Shown: positions 23,754 through 32,167 of the stretch, one piece after another | How the letters are laid out: each line of letters starts with the position of its first letter | How positions within the stretch are numbered: the first letter of the stretch is position 1 | DNA from: Actinomycetes bacterium | Lineage (GTDB): Bacteria > Actinomycetota > Actinomycetes > Mycobacteriales > Mycobacteriaceae | Length of the DNA stretch: 64,000 nucleotides | Assembly (NCBI GenBank): GCA_023461275.1 | Contig: JAEYMI010000029.1 | Coordinates: forward strand, 16,298-80,297 | Reading direction: 5' to 3' | Made by a program: the position numbers and the translations under genes | The notes under the pieces: model-generated | Databases searched by the model: none | Seen by the model: the letters and a program-made list of their open reading frames with translations, nothing else | Told to the model about the DNA's origin: nothing

Positions 23754-25328
23754 GTGACCACGCTCGAAACACCCAGCGTCACCCGGTCATACGTGCCGGG
23801 TTTCCCGTTTCCGTTCGTCGACGACCACTACCGGTACAGCACCAACGTCGAGCCCGCCGACCATTCGGTGACCACCGCGGGCGGGCAATGGGGCGACTCG
23901 GTGGTCGTTGTCGACGATGACTACCGGCACGAACTCGACGAGCGGGCAAGCATTCTCGAGGCGGATCCATCGCGGTACGCCGTGCTACCGCATATGCAGC
24001 CCGCCGCGTGGGACGCCATGCTCACCCTGATGCGTGAACTGGCCGCGGCGTATCCCGCGACCATGCGGTTGACCGCGCTCGACGATGACCGCTGGCGCTG
24101 GGAGAACGATCTGCTCTGCGAGCGCCTGGAATTCCGCTACGGCGACGTCACCACGCTGCCCGCGGAGCCGTTGCGCTACATCGGAACTCAGGTGCAGGAA
24201 GACATCGCGCTGCTCGACCAGCGCGCCGGCGAACTCTTCGTCGACGGGGGACTGATCTCCTTTGCCGCCGACTGGAGCTTCGGCTTCGACGTCGGCATGA
24301 GCTTCCTGGAGATCCACGGGCCGGTGCCCCGGGTCCGCAAAGAAGGCGTGATCACCCGCGCCCACGAATTCATCAAACGACTGCAACCGCACGCACCGTA
24401 CCGACGCACCAACTGGACGATGACCATCGGGCGTCGACTCGACGTCTCCACCGAGCGGTACCCCGACTGGGGCCCGGACCGGGAGATGATCCAGCACGTC
24501 GACGACGAGACCTTCGGCCGACTGGTCCACCTACGCGTCGAGGTTCAGCACCTCATCCGGCTGCCCGAATCCGGCGCCATCATGTTCCTGATCCGCACCT
24601 ACATGCTGCCGTTCGAACAGCTCGCCGGCGTCGATGCCTGGCGCACCCGGACCGCCGAGGTGCTCGCCGAATTGCCCGACGACATGGCCGATTACAAGGG
24701 CATCATCAAGTACCGCAGCCGGGCCGCGCAGTGGTTGACCGACCATGCAGCGCTGAACGACCATCTGGGGCTGGATGAGCATGCGCCTCAAACGGCTGTG
24801 GCCGAGGTCGAGGCCGAACGCAACGGGATGCCCGTGTGGCCGTCGACTCCGCCGGCGGTCGACGTCGATGCCCGCGCCTTTCTGATCATCGCCATCGGCG
24901 GTGACCCGCAGACCGCACACGTGTCCCGAACGTGGGTGGGCACCGCGGAGACCGTTGGTCCCACCCGACTGCTGGTGCTCGACGCACTCGATGTCGATCA
25001 CGATCGGGCCGCGCTGGAGCAAGCGCTGGGGGAGACCTCGGTCGGGAGCCGGATCATGGTGGTGGGCAGTCAGTTCGACGTTCTCACCGCGCTGTCGATG
25101 GCTCGCGCACAGGGCGCCATCGCGTCCGAACTGGCAGCCTTCGTGACCAGCACCGCAGACCTCGGCGTCTACTGCGCGCACTGCGCGAACACCTCTCGCG
25201 TCACCGCGGCGGTCGGAGACGTAGTCAGCTGCCCTGGTTGCGCGCGCTCCATCGAGATCCACGAACACCATTCAGCAAGCCGCGGAAGCTTTCTCGCATC
25301 CGCATCCGACGCGCGGGAGCTCTCATGA
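23754..25328 (+). CDS. DUF3445 heme-dependent oxidative N-demethylase fused to a DmmA-like domain
   Basis: A 524-aa fusion. Residues about 1-350 are DUF3445 (HYRYSTNVEPAD, FLEIHGPVPRV, YRRTNWTMTIGRR, VQHLIRLPESGAIMFLIRTYM, quoted in part), the catalytic heme-binding subunit type of HODM and dimethylamine monooxygenase. Residues about 375-524 repeat the DmmA-like protein encoded at 22140, with Cys474, Cys477, Cys493 and Cys496. It would oxidise a methylated amine to the lower amine plus formaldehyde. I chose GTG 23754 because GGAG precedes it by 6 nt; GTG 23733, overlapping the upstream stop, is the alternative. Confidence 0.85.
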   Translation: MTTLETPSVTRSYVPGFPFPFVDDHYRYSTNVEPADHSVTTAGGQWGDSVVVVDDDYRHELDERASILEADPSRYAVLPHMQPAAWDAMLTLMRELAAAYPATMRLTALDDDRWRWENDLLCERLEFRYGDVTTLPAEPLRYIGTQVQEDIALLDQRAGELFVDGGLISFAADWSFGFDVGMSFLEIHGPVPRVRKEGVITRAHEFIKRLQPHAPYRRTNWTMTIGRRLDVSTERYPDWGPDREMIQHVDDETFGRLVHLRVEVQHLIRLPESGAIMFLIRTYMLPFEQLAGVDAWRTRTAEVLAELPDDMADYKGIIKYRSRAAQWLTDHAALNDHLGLDEHAPQTAVAEVEAERNGMPVWPSTPPAVDVDARAFLIIAIGGDPQTAHVSRTWVGTAETVGPTRLLVLDALDVDHDRAALEQALGETSVGSRIMVVGSQFDVLTALSMARAQGAIASELAAFVTSTADLGVYCAHCANTSRVTAAVGDVVSCPGCARSIEIHEHHSASRGSFLASASDARELS

Positions 25329-26317
25329 CCGTCACCGCACCACCGCACGCGCATCTGCACCCCACCTACCAGACGGCCACCCGCACCATGCGGGTCGTCG
25401 AGGTGACGCCGCTGACCGGGCAGATCACGCACTTCCGGTTCGCACCCGACGTCGACGCCGCATCGCTGCTCACGCCGTTTCAGCCGGGCAGTCACCTGAT
25501 CGTCACCGCCGGCGACCATCGCAACGCCTACTCACTCGTCGACGACGGCATGTACCCGACGTCGTACGGCATCTCGGTCCTGCGCCGCGGCGAAGGTGGC
25601 GGCTCGGACTGGTTGCACGACAACCTCGTCGAAGGTTCTGAAGTCGAAATCGAGGGCCCGCGTTCGATGTTCGCGCCGGTCTCCGATCAGCGTCACGCAG
25701 TGCTGATCGCCGGTGGCATCGGTGTCACACCGGTCCTGTCGCATGCTCGTGCCGCGGTGCGCGACGGGCGCAGCGCCGAGATCATCTACTCGTATCGTCC
25801 GGGCCACGCCGCCCACCTCGACGACCTGCGGTCACTGGCCGAGCATCCGGGCGTCACGCTGCACGAGGCCACCGGAGTCGACGAGACCATCGCGCTGCTG
25901 ACTGAGCGTCTCGCGGTCCAGCCGCTCGGCACGCACGCCTATGCGTGCGGGCCGGCCCCGCTGCTCGAGACCTATCAGCAGATCACCGCCACCTGCGGGT
26001 GGCCCAGCGCCCGAGTACATCTCGAGCGATTCGCCGCGCCCGAACAAGACCCGGGCGATCCGTTCAGCGCCACCCTCGGCACCGATGGCGCGGTCATCGA
26101 CGTGCCTGCGGGTGTTTCGCTGCTGCAGCGACTCCTCGATCACGGAGTGGCCGTGCCCAACCTCTGCCGCCAAGGTGTCTGTGGCGAGTGCCGCATCCCG
26201 GTCCGCGCGGGCACCATCACCCACCGCGACTTCGTGCTCTCCGACGAGGAGAAGGCAGCCGGTGACAGCATGCTGTGCTGCGTCTCCCGCGGCACCGATC
26301 TCCAACTCGACCTCTGA
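25325..26317 (+). CDS. PDR/VanB-type oxidoreductase 2 (flavin, NAD(P)H, [2Fe-2S])
   Basis: A 330-aa paralogue of the reductase at 22711. Domain order is the same: flavin domain with NAYSLVDDG, nucleotide domain with LIAGGIGVTPVLSHAR and AYACGPAPLLE, and C-terminal [2Fe-2S] with CRQGVCGEC plus a late CC pair (SMLCCVSRG). ATG 25325 overlaps the fusion gene's stop as ATGA. It probably serves the second DUF3445 protein encoded next, although exchange between the two reductases is possible. Confidence 0.88.
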   Translation: MTVTAPPHAHLHPTYQTATRTMRVVEVTPLTGQITHFRFAPDVDAASLLTPFQPGSHLIVTAGDHRNAYSLVDDGMYPTSYGISVLRRGEGGGSDWLHDNLVEGSEVEIEGPRSMFAPVSDQRHAVLIAGGIGVTPVLSHARAAVRDGRSAEIIYSYRPGHAAHLDDLRSLAEHPGVTLHEATGVDETIALLTERLAVQPLGTHAYACGPAPLLETYQQITATCGWPSARVHLERFAAPEQDPGDPFSATLGTDGAVIDVPAGVSLLQRLLDHGVAVPNLCRQGVCGECRIPVRAGTITHRDFVLSDEEKAAGDSMLCCVSRGTDLQLDL

Positions 26318-26344
26318 CACCCTCAACCGAAGACGGGGAAACCG

Positions 26345-27385
26345 ATGACACTCGCATCCGCACCGATACCCGGTCAGCTGACTCCGGCCGCGGCAGCGTA
26401 TCTCGCACAGCCGGTGAATCACCTGGCGAATCTGCCATGGCCGTTTCCTGATGAGGCCGACGAGTTCCACTACACCGTCAACGTCGAGCCCGCTCGGGTG
26501 CCGCACGCGACCCGCGGCGGCGAGTGGGGCAGGCACCTGGTCGATCTCGGCGGTGCCGAGTACCCGGCGATCATGGCCGAACGTCGACGCATCCTCGACG
26601 AGGACCCGACGCGGGTGCGCATCATGGGCGGCATGGAACCGGCCTGCTGGGACCTGCTGCTCTACTATCTGCGCGATCTGTCGTTGTCCTACCCCGATGT
26701 CATGCACCTCACTGATCTCGGCGGCCGGGAATTCCACTGGCGCAACGACCTTCTCGGCACCGACGCCACTTTCGTGCTCGGCGATGCCACCTCGCTGCCG
26801 AACGGTCCGATGGACTTCCTGGCGCGTGAGGTCCCCGACGACCTGCTGCTCGTCGTCGAACGCGACGGCCGCCTCTACTTCGACGCCGGGATCGTCACCT
26901 TCGCCGCGGCGTGGTCAGTGGCCTTCGACGTCGGCATGGATATGTATGAAATCCATGCTCCGGTACCGGGTCTCATCCGCGATGGCATCGTCGCCCGCGC
27001 CGAACAGTTCCTACGTCGGGTACCCGCCGATCAGGTCTACCGCCGGGTGAATTGGACACTGTCGGCCAGCGATTCGCACAAACTCGACGTCAGCCTCGAA
27101 CAGCTGCCGGAGTGGGGCCTCGATGTGCCGCGGATGGTGGCCGACAAGGACTTCGGACGAGCCAGGTTGCGTATCGAACTCGAGCACTTCGTGCGGTTGC
27201 CGATGTCGGGGGCGGTGACCTTCAACATCCGCACCTTCATGGCCAGCCTCGACGAGATCCGCGCCATCGGCGAGTGGGCCCGACAGTTGGCCACCGTGAT
27301 CGAGACCCTCGATCCCGCCATCGCCGCCTACAAGGGATTCCTCGACTATCGCGACGACGTCGTCGCCTACCTCCGCGCTCAATGA
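26345..27385 (+). CDS. DUF3445 heme-dependent oxidative N-demethylase family protein (stand-alone)
   Basis: A 346-aa DUF3445 protein, paralogous to the N-terminal part of the fusion at 23754. Shared segments are HYTVNVEPAR, MYEIHAPVPGL, YRRVNWTLS and LEHFVRLPMSGAVTFNIRTFM (quoted in part). It lacks the Zn-ribbon tail. It would be the catalytic subunit of a second monooxygenase, using the stand-alone DmmA-like protein or that of the fusion. ATG 26345 follows the upstream stop by 27 nt, with GGGGAAA upstream. Confidence 0.85.
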   Translation: MTLASAPIPGQLTPAAAAYLAQPVNHLANLPWPFPDEADEFHYTVNVEPARVPHATRGGEWGRHLVDLGGAEYPAIMAERRRILDEDPTRVRIMGGMEPACWDLLLYYLRDLSLSYPDVMHLTDLGGREFHWRNDLLGTDATFVLGDATSLPNGPMDFLAREVPDDLLLVVERDGRLYFDAGIVTFAAAWSVAFDVGMDMYEIHAPVPGLIRDGIVARAEQFLRRVPADQVYRRVNWTLSASDSHKLDVSLEQLPEWGLDVPRMVADKDFGRARLRIELEHFVRLPMSGAVTFNIRTFMASLDEIRAIGEWARQLATVIETLDPAIAAYKGFLDYRDDVVAYLRAQ

Positions 27386-27462
27386 CGAGCACCATCCACT
27401 GCCATCCGGCCTGACCCGAAACATTCACCACCACAATCAGATCAAGCGAAAGACAGATCACT

Positions 27463-28809
27463 ATGGAACCAGTACTCGCCACCAACGCCGATTTGGCGTG
27501 GATGCTCGCGGCATTCGTCTTCGTGCTGCTCATGTTTCCCGGCCTGGCCCTCTACTACGGCGGCATGGTCGGCTCGCGCAACATCCTGAACATGATGACC
27601 ATGGTGATGGCGACCCTCGGCATCACCTGCGTGCTCTATGTGCTCTACGGCCACGGTCTGGTGCTCGGCCCGTCGGTGAAGGGCTGGGGTGTCATCGGGA
27701 ATCCGATGGACTACATCGGGCTCGGATCGCATCTCACCGATGACAAATCCGGCGGTGTCCAAGTGGTGTACCTGGCCGCGTGGATGATCCTGTTCGCCGG
27801 CCTGACCGTCGGCATCGTCGCCAGCGGTGCGGCCGGGCGAATGAAGTTCAGCGCGTGGCTGATCTTCACCCCGATCTGGTTGACCCTGGTGTATTTCCCG
27901 GTGGCGCACTGGGTTTTCGCCGCCGACGGTGACGGGTTCTCCGGTGGCTTCCTGCTGAACAAGATCGGTGTACACGACTACGCAGGTGGTACCGCGGTGC
28001 ACATGAACTCCGGAGTCGCGGCGCTGGCACTTGCCTTGGTGCTCGGTGCGCGTCGTCGAAAGATGGAGCGGCCCAACAATGTTCCGCTCGCCCTGCTCGG
28101 TGGTGGCATCCTGTGGTTCGGGTGGATCGGCTTCAACGGCAGCTGTGCCCTCGGCGCCAACTTCTTGGCGCAGTACGTGGTGCTCAACACGCTGCTCGCC
28201 GGTGGCGCCGGAATGATCGGATTCTGTGTCATCGAGCGCTGGCGCGAAGGCCATGTCACCTCGCTGGGCATGATGACCGGCGCCATCGCCGGCCTCGTCG
28301 GAATCACCCCGTCGGCCAACACGATGACGCCCCTCGGTGCGCTCGGCGTAGGCATCATCGCCAGTGGCGCAGTGGCATTCCTGCTCAGCTTCAAGTCCAA
28401 GATGAAGGTCGACGACACGCTCGACGCGTTCGTGGTGCACGGCATGGGCGGCATCGTCGGCACCCTGTGCATCGTGTTGTTCGCCTCCGACGCGGCACCG
28501 GCCGGCATCCAGGGCATCCTGCTCGGCGGCGACTTCGACATCGTCTGGCGAGAGCTGGCGGGCATCGTCATCACCTGCACCTTCTCGTTCGTGATGACCT
28601 GGCTGATCGCGAAGGCGCTCGACAAGACCATCGGCCTGCGGGTCGACGAGGAGACCGAGGTGACCGGGCTGGATTCGACGATCCATGCCGAGACCGCCTA
28701 CGAGATCCCGGCGGCCGGCGTCGGGCACGCACAGGGTCTGTCGACGACGATGATCTCGCGACTCGACGACGCCAGTGTTGCTGACGCGGAGACGATTTCG
28801 GCGCGCTGA
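27463..28809 (+). CDS. amt: Ammonium/methylammonium transporter (Amt family)
   Basis: A 448-aa channel with about eleven membrane helices. The twin pore histidines are His180 (GGTAVHMNSG) and His326 (FVVHGMGGIVG), and the signature FFWFGWIGFN-like stretch reads GGGILWFGWIGFNGS. It conducts ammonium and commonly methylammonium. It lies 77 nt downstream of the second DUF3445 gene with no promoter motif that I can see, so it is probably the last gene of operon 1; a strong hairpin follows. The cytoplasmic C-tail is long (about 60 residues). Confidence 0.92.
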   Translation: MEPVLATNADLAWMLAAFVFVLLMFPGLALYYGGMVGSRNILNMMTMVMATLGITCVLYVLYGHGLVLGPSVKGWGVIGNPMDYIGLGSHLTDDKSGGVQVVYLAAWMILFAGLTVGIVASGAAGRMKFSAWLIFTPIWLTLVYFPVAHWVFAADGDGFSGGFLLNKIGVHDYAGGTAVHMNSGVAALALALVLGARRRKMERPNNVPLALLGGGILWFGWIGFNGSCALGANFLAQYVVLNTLLAGGAGMIGFCVIERWREGHVTSLGMMTGAIAGLVGITPSANTMTPLGALGVGIIASGAVAFLLSFKSKMKVDDTLDAFVVHGMGGIVGTLCIVLFASDAAPAGIQGILLGGDFDIVWRELAGIVITCTFSFVMTWLIAKALDKTIGLRVDEETEVTGLDSTIHAETAYEIPAAGVGHAQGLSTTMISRLDDASVADAETISAR

Positions 28810-28836
28810 CACACAATTATCACCATGAGCACGAAG

Positions 28837-28869
28837 GAGACCCGGGGGAGCAGCGCTTCCCCGGGTCTC
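28837..28869 (+). terminator. GC-rich hairpin terminator after amt
   Basis: Arms GAGACCCGGGG (28837-28847) and CCCCGGGTCTC (28859-28869), 11 perfect bp with an 11-nt loop, followed by TGCTTTCC. It separates operon 1 from the promoter of operon 2. Confidence 0.75.
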
Positions 28870-28916
28870 TGCTTTCCGCCGGCCGAGTGGTCTCGATACC
28901 GCACTCTCACGCGTCC

Positions 28917-28932
28917 GTAACGCGCCCGCAAC
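28917..28932 (+). promoter_or_regulatory. GlnR-type box, amine operon 2
   Basis: GTAAC-GCGCCC-GCAAC fits gTnAC-n6-GnAAC and the mycobacterial AC-n9-AC core. It lies 46 nt upstream of the CATACT -10 element, in an activator position. Confidence 0.5.
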
Positions 28933-28941
28933 ACTCATCCC

Positions 28942-28983
28942 GTCTACTTAAAGTAGACAAAGTTTCACACGAGATGACATACT
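28942..28983 (+). promoter_or_regulatory. Promoter of operon 2 with palindrome and shared box, copy B
   Basis: GTCTACTT-A-AAGTAGAC (28942-28958) is a perfect 17-bp palindrome. It overlaps the shared box AGTAGACAAAGTTTCACAC (28952-28970). TAGACA (28954-28959) and CATACT (28978-28983), 18 bp apart, form a credible -35/-10 pair, so a factor bound here would compete with RNA polymerase. Confidence 0.65.
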
Positions 28984-29013
28984 GATCTCGTCCACACCAC
29001 ATCGGAGAACCCC

Positions 29014-30369
29014 ATGACCGATTCACCCGACACCCCGGATCTTGCCGAGCTCTGTGCGGCCACCGACACCACGTTCATCCTCGCGCTCTTCGTCGATCTG
29101 CGTGGCAAGCCGTGCGCCAAGCTGGTGCCGGTGCAGGCCATCGACGAACTCGCCACCGACGGTGTGGGTTTCGCCGGTTACGCGGTCGGCGCGATGGGGC
29201 AGGAGCCCAAAGACCCTGACCTGATGGCGATTCCGGACCCGTCGTCGTTTCTGCCGGTGCCCTTCATCAAGGAGGGGCTGGCGATCGTGCACTGCGACCC
29301 GCACGTCAACGGCAAGCCGTGGCCGTTCGCGCCCCGCAACATCCTCCGCTCGCTCATCGCGCAGGCGGCCGACGCCGGGTTCGAGCCGTGGGTCGGCGCC
29401 GAGGTGGAGTACTTCCTGCTCAAGCGCGCGGCGGACGGTTCGCTGGTGACCGCCGACGCCAACGACGACTCCGATCAACCGTGCTACGACGTGCGTGGCC
29501 TGACCCGCATGTACGACCACCTGACCGCCGTGTCCACCGCCATGAACCAGCTCGGGTGGAGCAACTACGCCAATGACCACGAGGACGGCAACGGCCAGTT
29601 CGAGCAGAACTTCGCCTACGCCGACGCGCTGACCACCGCCGACCGCGTGATCACCCTGCGCTACCTGCTCTCCACGATCGCCGCCGAGCGCGGCATGATC
29701 GCCACCTTCATGCCCAAGCCGTTTGCCGAGCGCACCGGATCAGGTCTGCACCTGCACATGTCGCTCACCTCGGCGGGCACCCCGGTGTTCCCGGCCGCGG
29801 CCGACGAAGATGAGCGTGGCCTCGGATTGTCGCCCACCGCATACGGTTTCATCGGCGGCATCCTCGAGCACGCCTGCGCACTACAGGCCGTGATGGCGCC
29901 GACGGTCAACTCCTACAAGCGAACCGGTGCGACGTCGACCCGATCGGGCGCGTCGTGGGCACCGCGTCGACCCACCTACGGCGGAAACGACCGCACCCAC
30001 TTCATCCGGGTGCCCGACCAGCAACGCGTCGAACTGCGCGGCGGTGACGGCTCGGCCAACCCGTACCTGGCGATCGCAGCGGCACTCGGCGCCGGACTCG
30101 ACGGCATCAAGCGCTCGCTGGACCCCGGCGCTCTCGGCACCTGCCCTGACCACGTCTCCGAGCTTCCGCTGACCCTGCTGCACGCCGTCGACGCCCTTCG
30201 TGAGGATCGCGTGGTGACCGACGTGCTCGACGCCGCCATCGACGAGAGCTTCCCGGCCGACAAGCCGCCCGTCTCGGGCTACTTCTCCGACCTCAAACGC
30301 GACGAGTTCTTCGCGTGGCACTCCGCGGTCTCGCCGTGGGAGGTCGACCAGTACCTCACCGCTTTCTGA
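29014..30369 (+). CDS. Glutamine synthetase-like ligase, probably gamma-glutamylmethylamide synthetase (GlnT/GMAS type)
   Basis: A 451-aa glutamine-synthetase-family enzyme: metal site VGAEVEYFLLK, NDHEDGNGQFEQNF (quoted in part), HLHMSLTSAGTPVF and the C-terminal RVELRGGDGSANPYLAIAAAL (quoted in part). Canonical GS adenylylation and N-terminal features look absent, as in GlnT/GMAS. Next to MgsABC-like genes it most likely ligates methylamine to glutamate with ATP. An alternative is ligation of ammonia or another amine. ATG 29014 has CGGAGA upstream. First gene of operon 2, with a promoter sharing elements with operon 1. Confidence 0.85.
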   Translation: MTDSPDTPDLAELCAATDTTFILALFVDLRGKPCAKLVPVQAIDELATDGVGFAGYAVGAMGQEPKDPDLMAIPDPSSFLPVPFIKEGLAIVHCDPHVNGKPWPFAPRNILRSLIAQAADAGFEPWVGAEVEYFLLKRAADGSLVTADANDDSDQPCYDVRGLTRMYDHLTAVSTAMNQLGWSNYANDHEDGNGQFEQNFAYADALTTADRVITLRYLLSTIAAERGMIATFMPKPFAERTGSGLHLHMSLTSAGTPVFPAAADEDERGLGLSPTAYGFIGGILEHACALQAVMAPTVNSYKRTGATSTRSGASWAPRRPTYGGNDRTHFIRVPDQQRVELRGGDGSANPYLAIAAALGAGLDGIKRSLDPGALGTCPDHVSELPLTLLHAVDALREDRVVTDVLDAAIDESFPADKPPVSGYFSDLKRDEFFAWHSAVSPWEVDQYLTAF

Positions 30370-30460
30370 ACCGTCGAGGTTTCGGTGCAGCGAAGCACCC
30401 GAGATCTCAATCAACCAGTCCACCAACACCTCTCACCACACTTGCGAAAGGACTCTTACG

Positions 30461-31357
30461 ATGTGCGGAATCGTCGGGTTGCATCTGCGCAACCCCGACC
30501 TCTACCCCCGGCTGGGCGAACTGCTCAGCGGGATGCTCGGCGAAATGCAGGATCGCGGAGCGGATTCGGCCGGTATCGCAGTCTACGGCCATCCGGAATG
30601 GGCACCGCCCGGCCACGGATGTGTCTGTCTGCTGGAATGTGACGCCGAACCGTCGGCCGCAGCCGATACCGTCGGCGCCGCGGTCGGTACCACGGTGAGC
30701 GCCAAGCTCGTCGACGACACCCTGGTGCTCTCGGCCCCGATCGACTCCGCAGAATTGCTGGCAGCCGCGCGCGCGTCGTTCCCCGACGCGCTGGTGGCCG
30801 GCTTCGGCGCCGACCTCACCGTCCTCAAAGGTGTTGGCGCACCACGTGATCTGGCCACCCGCTGGGGGCTGGCAGGTGCCACCGGATGGCAGGGCGTCGG
30901 GCATACCAGGATGGCCACCGAATCGGCAGTCACCGCCTCGGGTGCCCACCCCTTCGCCGTCGGACCCGAGCAGTGCCTGGTGCACAACGGTTCCTTCTCC
31001 AACCACGCCAGCATCCGACGCGACCTGCGCGCTGCCGGAATCGAATTCGACAGCGAGAACGACACCGAGGTGGGTGCTCGCTTCGTCGCCCATCAGCTCG
31101 CGCAGGGTAAGGACATCGAGACCGCCCTCAAGGAGCTGTACGGCACCTTCGACGGGTTCTACACGCTGCTGGTCTCCAACCACGACTCCTTCGCCGTGGT
31201 GCGAGACGCCATCGCCTGCAAACCCGCAGTGATCGCCGAGACCGACGACTGGGTCGCGATGGCCAGCGAATACCGGGCCCTGGCGCACCTGCCGGGCGTC
31301 GACAACGCACGTATCTGGGAACCCGAGCCGGAGGTGGTCTACGCATGGACACGCTGA
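30461..31357 (+). CDS. Class II glutamine amidotransferase subunit (MgsA/GlxB-like)
   Basis: A 298-aa Ntn-hydrolase-type glutaminase domain with the nucleophile Cys2 (MCGIVGL), the QDRGADSAGIAVYG segment, GVGHTRMATESAV, and LVHNGSFSNH. It corresponds to the amidotransferase part of glutamate synthase as a separate subunit. In N-methylglutamate synthase it would release methylamine (or ammonia) from gamma-glutamylmethylamide (or glutamine). ATG 30461 with GAAAGGA upstream; 91 nt after the ligase gene. Its end overlaps the next gene by 13 nt. Confidence 0.85.
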   Translation: MCGIVGLHLRNPDLYPRLGELLSGMLGEMQDRGADSAGIAVYGHPEWAPPGHGCVCLLECDAEPSAAADTVGAAVGTTVSAKLVDDTLVLSAPIDSAELLAAARASFPDALVAGFGADLTVLKGVGAPRDLATRWGLAGATGWQGVGHTRMATESAVTASGAHPFAVGPEQCLVHNGSFSNHASIRRDLRAAGIEFDSENDTEVGARFVAHQLAQGKDIETALKELYGTFDGFYTLLVSNHDSFAVVRDAIACKPAVIAETDDWVAMASEYRALAHLPGVDNARIWEPEPEVVYAWTR

Positions 31358-32034
31358 ACCCCAACACATTCGATCTCGCCACCACATCGCTGCGGGACGT
31401 CAATGGTGCTCTGCACCAGGACATCTCGGGCGAGGTGACGATCGACAATCCGGCCGGCGCGCACAGCGTCGCCGCCGGAGTGAACGCACCGGTGAAGATC
31501 ACCATCAACGGGCACGTCGGCTACTACGCGGCCGGTATGAACCAGCGGGCCGAGGTCGTCATCAACGGCAACGCCGGCACCGGCGTCGCGGAGAACATGA
31601 TGAGCGGCACCGTCGTGGTGAAGGGCAACGCCTCCCAGTCGGCCGGCGCCACCGCCCACGGCGGCCTGCTCGTCATCGAGGGTGACGCCGCCGCGCGATG
31701 TGGCATCTCGATGAAGGGCGTCGACATCGTCGTCGGCGGAAACGTCGGGCACAACAGTGCATTCATGGCCCAGGCCGGCCGGATGGTGGTCCGCGGCGAC
31801 GCAGGGGACGGACTCGGTGACTCCATCTACGAGACCCGGCTCTACGTCCGCGGATCGGTGTCCTCCCTCGGCGCCGACTGCGTCGCCAAGCCGATGCGCG
31901 CCGAGCACCTCGAAGAGCTCGCCGGACTGCTGAAGGCGGCCGGGTTCAAGGACGATGACCCGGCGACCTACACCCGCTACGGCTCGGCCCGGACCCTGTA
32001 TCACTTCCATTCCGATAACACGTCGGCCTACTGA
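31345..32034 (+). CDS. GXGXG-motif glutamate-synthase-like subunit (MgsB/GlxC-like)
   Basis: A 229-aa beta-helix protein made of GXGXG-type turns (NGHVGYYAAGMNQ, NGNAGTGVAENMMSG, GGNVGHNSAFM), the C-terminal domain of glutamate synthase large subunit as a separate chain. It has a structural role in the synthase complex. ATG 31345 lies 13 nt inside mgsA-like, implying coupling. A 133-nt gap with an inverted repeat follows before the FMN subunit gene. Confidence 0.85.
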   Translation: MDTLNPNTFDLATTSLRDVNGALHQDISGEVTIDNPAGAHSVAAGVNAPVKITINGHVGYYAAGMNQRAEVVINGNAGTGVAENMMSGTVVVKGNASQSAGATAHGGLLVIEGDAAARCGISMKGVDIVVGGNVGHNSAFMAQAGRMVVRGDAGDGLGDSIYETRLYVRGSVSSLGADCVAKPMRAEHLEELAGLLKAAGFKDDDPATYTRYGSARTLYHFHSDNTSAY

Positions 32035-32068
32035 ACCGGCTTACTGGCCACGCCCACCCACCGCCCCG

Positions 32069-32143
32069 CCCTGAAAACCACACACCACCAGCCTCTGACA
32101 GCGATATGTCCACGAGCGTCCGCTCTCGGGTGGTTTTTCAGGG
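32069..32143 (+). repeat. Inverted repeat between mgsB- and mgsC-like genes
   Basis: CCCTGAAAACCAC (32069-32081) pairs with GTGGTTTTTCAGGG (32130-32143), one extra T, loop about 48 nt. It ends 24 nt before the FMN-subunit ATG. It may be an attenuator or mRNA-processing hairpin inside the operon. Confidence 0.5.
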
Positions 32144-32167
32144 AGGCTCCCGACTTCGGAGACGTAC

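Noticed and set aside
27442..28938. 498-codon minus-strand frame opposite amt
   Set aside because: Antisense shadow of a clear Amt gene that also runs through its terminator.
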